Assembly: GCF_009759665.1 (NCBI RefSeq)
Contig: NZ_WQNE01000035.1
Location: forward strand, 1 to 64,000
DNA length: 64,000 nt
Origin: Bradyrhizobium cajani
Lineage (GTDB): Bacteria; Pseudomonadota; Alphaproteobacteria; Rhizobiales; Xanthobacteraceae
Reading direction: 5' to 3'
Position 1 is the stretch's first letter. Every line of letters begins with the position of its first letter. The position numbers were made by a program, and so were the translations under genes. This document shows positions 62,645-64,000 of the stretch, piece after piece. The notes under the pieces are model-generated. The model saw nothing but the letters and a program-made list of their open reading frames with translations, had not been told where the DNA came from and searched no databases.

Positions 62645-63354
62645 ACCCATCGGCCGACACGGCGCGTCTGCGAATTTCCGACAATCACCAGCGTGCGCAT
62701 GTCGGCCATCTCGGGCCGGGCCTCGTTCAATGTGACGGTCTCGATCTTCTCGTCGGCCGCGCTGATCGCGCGCGCGAAGATCACGAGGCGCTCTCCGCAA
62801 CCAGAGTTCCGCAGCACCGCAAGCGCGCGGCCAAATCCTTCCGGCCGGCTCACTGAGCGCGGATTGTACATCGCGATGGCAAAATCAGCTTCCGCCGCGA
62901 GCCGAAGGCGCTTCTCGATCACCGCCCAGGGCTTGAGATTGTCCGAGAGATTGATCGCGCAAAAATCATGGCCAAGCGGCGCGCCGGCGCGCGCGGCTGC
63001 CGCGAGCATCGCGGTGATGCCCGGCAGCACGCGGATCGGAAGCGCCTGCCATTGCGGCGCCTGTTCGAGCGCCTCGAACACGGCGGAGGCCATCGCGAAG
63101 ACGCCGGGATCGCCGGAGGACACGACAACGACCTGCCCGCCTTCGGCCGCAAGCCGCAGAGCCTCGCTCGCACGCTGCAACTCTTCGCGGTTGTCCGATG
63201 GATGCAAGGTGAGCCCCGGTCGCGGCGGCACGCGCGCGACATAGGGCGCGTAGCCCAGAATGTCGGTCGCCGCCGCGAGCGCGGCGGAAACCTCGGGCGT
63301 CACCAGCGCGTCACTGCCGGGACCAAGGCCCGCGATGGTCAGCGCGCCCGTCAT
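62620..63354 (-). CDS. cobJ: Precorrin-3B C17-methyltransferase
   Basis: A 244-residue ring-contracting methylase: IAGLGPGSDALVTPE, VVVVSSGDPGVFAMASAVFEAL, VLPGITAMLAAAARAGAPLGHDF and AIAMYNPRS. It methylates C-17 with ring contraction. The start overlaps the cobI stop as ATGA; a methionine 20 codons upstream lies in cobI. Confidence 0.94.
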   Translation of the reverse strand: MTGALTIAGLGPGSDALVTPEVSAALAAATDILGYAPYVARVPPRPGLTLHPSDNREELQRASEALRLAAEGGQVVVVSSGDPGVFAMASAVFEALEQAPQWQALPIRVLPGITAMLAAAARAGAPLGHDFCAINLSDNLKPWAVIEKRLRLAAEADFAIAMYNPRSVSRPEGFGRALAVLRNSGCGERLVIFARAISAADEKIETVTLNEARPEMADMRTLVIVGNSQTRRVGRWVYAPRQVR

Positions 63355-64000
63355 TCGGCGGCGTCCAGATGCCGGCCCTTGCCATGCACGAGCACGATCG
63401 CGAAGTAAGGACAATCGGCGGCATCGACTTCGGCGAGCCGCACCACGCGCTCGCCCGGCATGGTGCCGCGCTCGACCAGCCAGGCATCGTCCAGCCGGCC
63501 GGCGGACGCGAGCGCGCGGCGCACCTTTGCGAGATTACGCCCGGTCTTCATGATGACGAGCGCATCGGAATCGCGCATGCGCCGTTCGAGCTGATCTTCG
63601 GCCAGCGTCCCCATCAACACCGTCGTCACGTCGTCGCCCAGCGCGATCGGCTGGCCCACGCCATTCCAGCAGCCGACCATGCCGGGAATGCCCGCGATCA
63701 CCTCGATCTCGACGCGGCCTTGCAGGCGCGCGTGCAGATGCATGAAGGAGCCGTAAAAGTAAGGATCGCCCTCGCAGAGCACGACCACATCCACCGCGCG
63801 CGCCAGCCGCGCCAGGCGCTCGGCCCATTCGTCGTAGAAGCCGGCGAGCAGGTTGATATAGTCCGGGCTGTCGAAAGCGATCTCCGTGGTGACCGGATAT
63901 TCCATCGGATATTCGGTGACGTCGGCAGCGAGCATGCCCTCGACGATGCGCCGCGCCTGGCCCGGCCGGCCCTGCTTGCGGAAATAGGCGACGTGCCTGG
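63351..64000 (-). CDS. cobI: Precorrin-2 C20-methyltransferase (5' end beyond the window)
   Basis: About 216 residues from the C-terminal part of CobI. VVLCEGDPYFYGSFMHLHARL, VIAGIPGMVGCWNGVGQPIALGDD and IMKTGRNLAKVRRAL are diagnostic. The frame stays open to the right edge (...GRPGQARRIVEG before the first internal Met), so the N-terminal nucleotide motif is missing only because the window ends. It methylates C-20 and starts the methylation series after CobA. Confidence 0.93.
   Translation of the reverse strand, partial: RHVAYFRKQGRPGQARRIVEGMLAADVTEYPMEYPVTTEIAFDSPDYINLLAGFYDEWAERLARLARAVDVVVLCEGDPYFYGSFMHLHARLQGRVEIEVIAGIPGMVGCWNGVGQPIALGDDVTTVLMGTLAEDQLERRMRDSDALVIMKTGRNLAKVRRALASAGRLDDAWLVERGTMPGERVVRLAEVDAADCPYFAIVLVHGKGRHLDAAE

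Overview
The window is GC-rich, tightly packed alphaproteobacterial chromosome. Gene content and protein style (aerobic cob pathway with CobE/CobF, CelD-type acetyltransferase, Bug receptor, many Cox-type molybdenum hydroxylase genes) point to Bradyrhizobium or a close Rhizobiales relative. This assignment is inference; there is no rRNA, tRNA, IS element, integrase or CRISPR array in view.

Layout. (1) 1-7.1 kb, plus strand: the C-terminal half of a split molybdenum hydroxylase large subunit, its CoxD-type MoxR ATPase and CoxE-type VWA partner, then a catabolic set (TIM-barrel amidohydrolase, AHL-lactonase-like metallo-beta-lactamase, an SMP-30/isochorismatase fusion, an azoreductase-like flavoprotein). 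(2) 7.1-12.7 kb: small hypothetical genes, a divergent Mfd-like helicase with a repetitive basic N-terminus, and a DUF3750 protein. (3) 12.7-24.6 kb: an exopolysaccharide locus on both strands: GH5 hydrolase, Wzy/O-antigen-ligase-like polymerase, CelD-like GNAT protein, FAD oxidoreductase, flippase, a Wzc-like co-polymerase whose kinase half looks dead, a GT4 glycosyltransferase and a protein resembling glucosamine-inositolphosphorylceramide transferase. (4) 24.6-42.9 kb, all minus strand: an Opp/Dpp-type ABC importer, then a catabolic block (aldehyde dehydrogenase, GMC oxidoreductase, MFS carrier, enoyl-CoA hydratase, acyl-CoA ligase, and CoxS-CoxM-CoxL with CoxL fused to a CoxG domain), headed by an AraC regulator. 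(5) 43-50 kb: UbiD/UbiX pair with divergent LysR regulator, a second AraC regulator, an O-methyltransferase, a siderophore-interacting flavoprotein and a Bug solute receptor. (6) 50-64 kb: cobalamin locus: PepSY protein and TonB receptor behind a cobalamin riboswitch, cobC, cobT-cobF-cbiM behind a second cobalamin riboswitch, cobA-cobB-cobM-cobE-cobL, divergent cobK, and cobJ-cobI running off the right edge.

How it fits together. The cob genes supply most methylation, ring-contraction and reduction steps of the aerobic corrin pathway plus cobalt import and lower-ligand attachment. The riboswitched receptor/PepSY pair is probably the outer-membrane side of cobalt or corrinoid acquisition. The Cox-type operon looks like a pathway that hydroxylates, CoA-activates and hydrates an imported organic acid. 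A conserved two-box direct-repeat motif occurs both in front of that operon (next to its AraC gene) and in front of the Bug receptor about 6.7 kb away, suggesting co-regulation. Two sequence oddities stand out: the fusion protein has serine where the isochorismatase-like family has its catalytic cysteine, and the start codons of cobL and cobK overlap head to head on a CATG.
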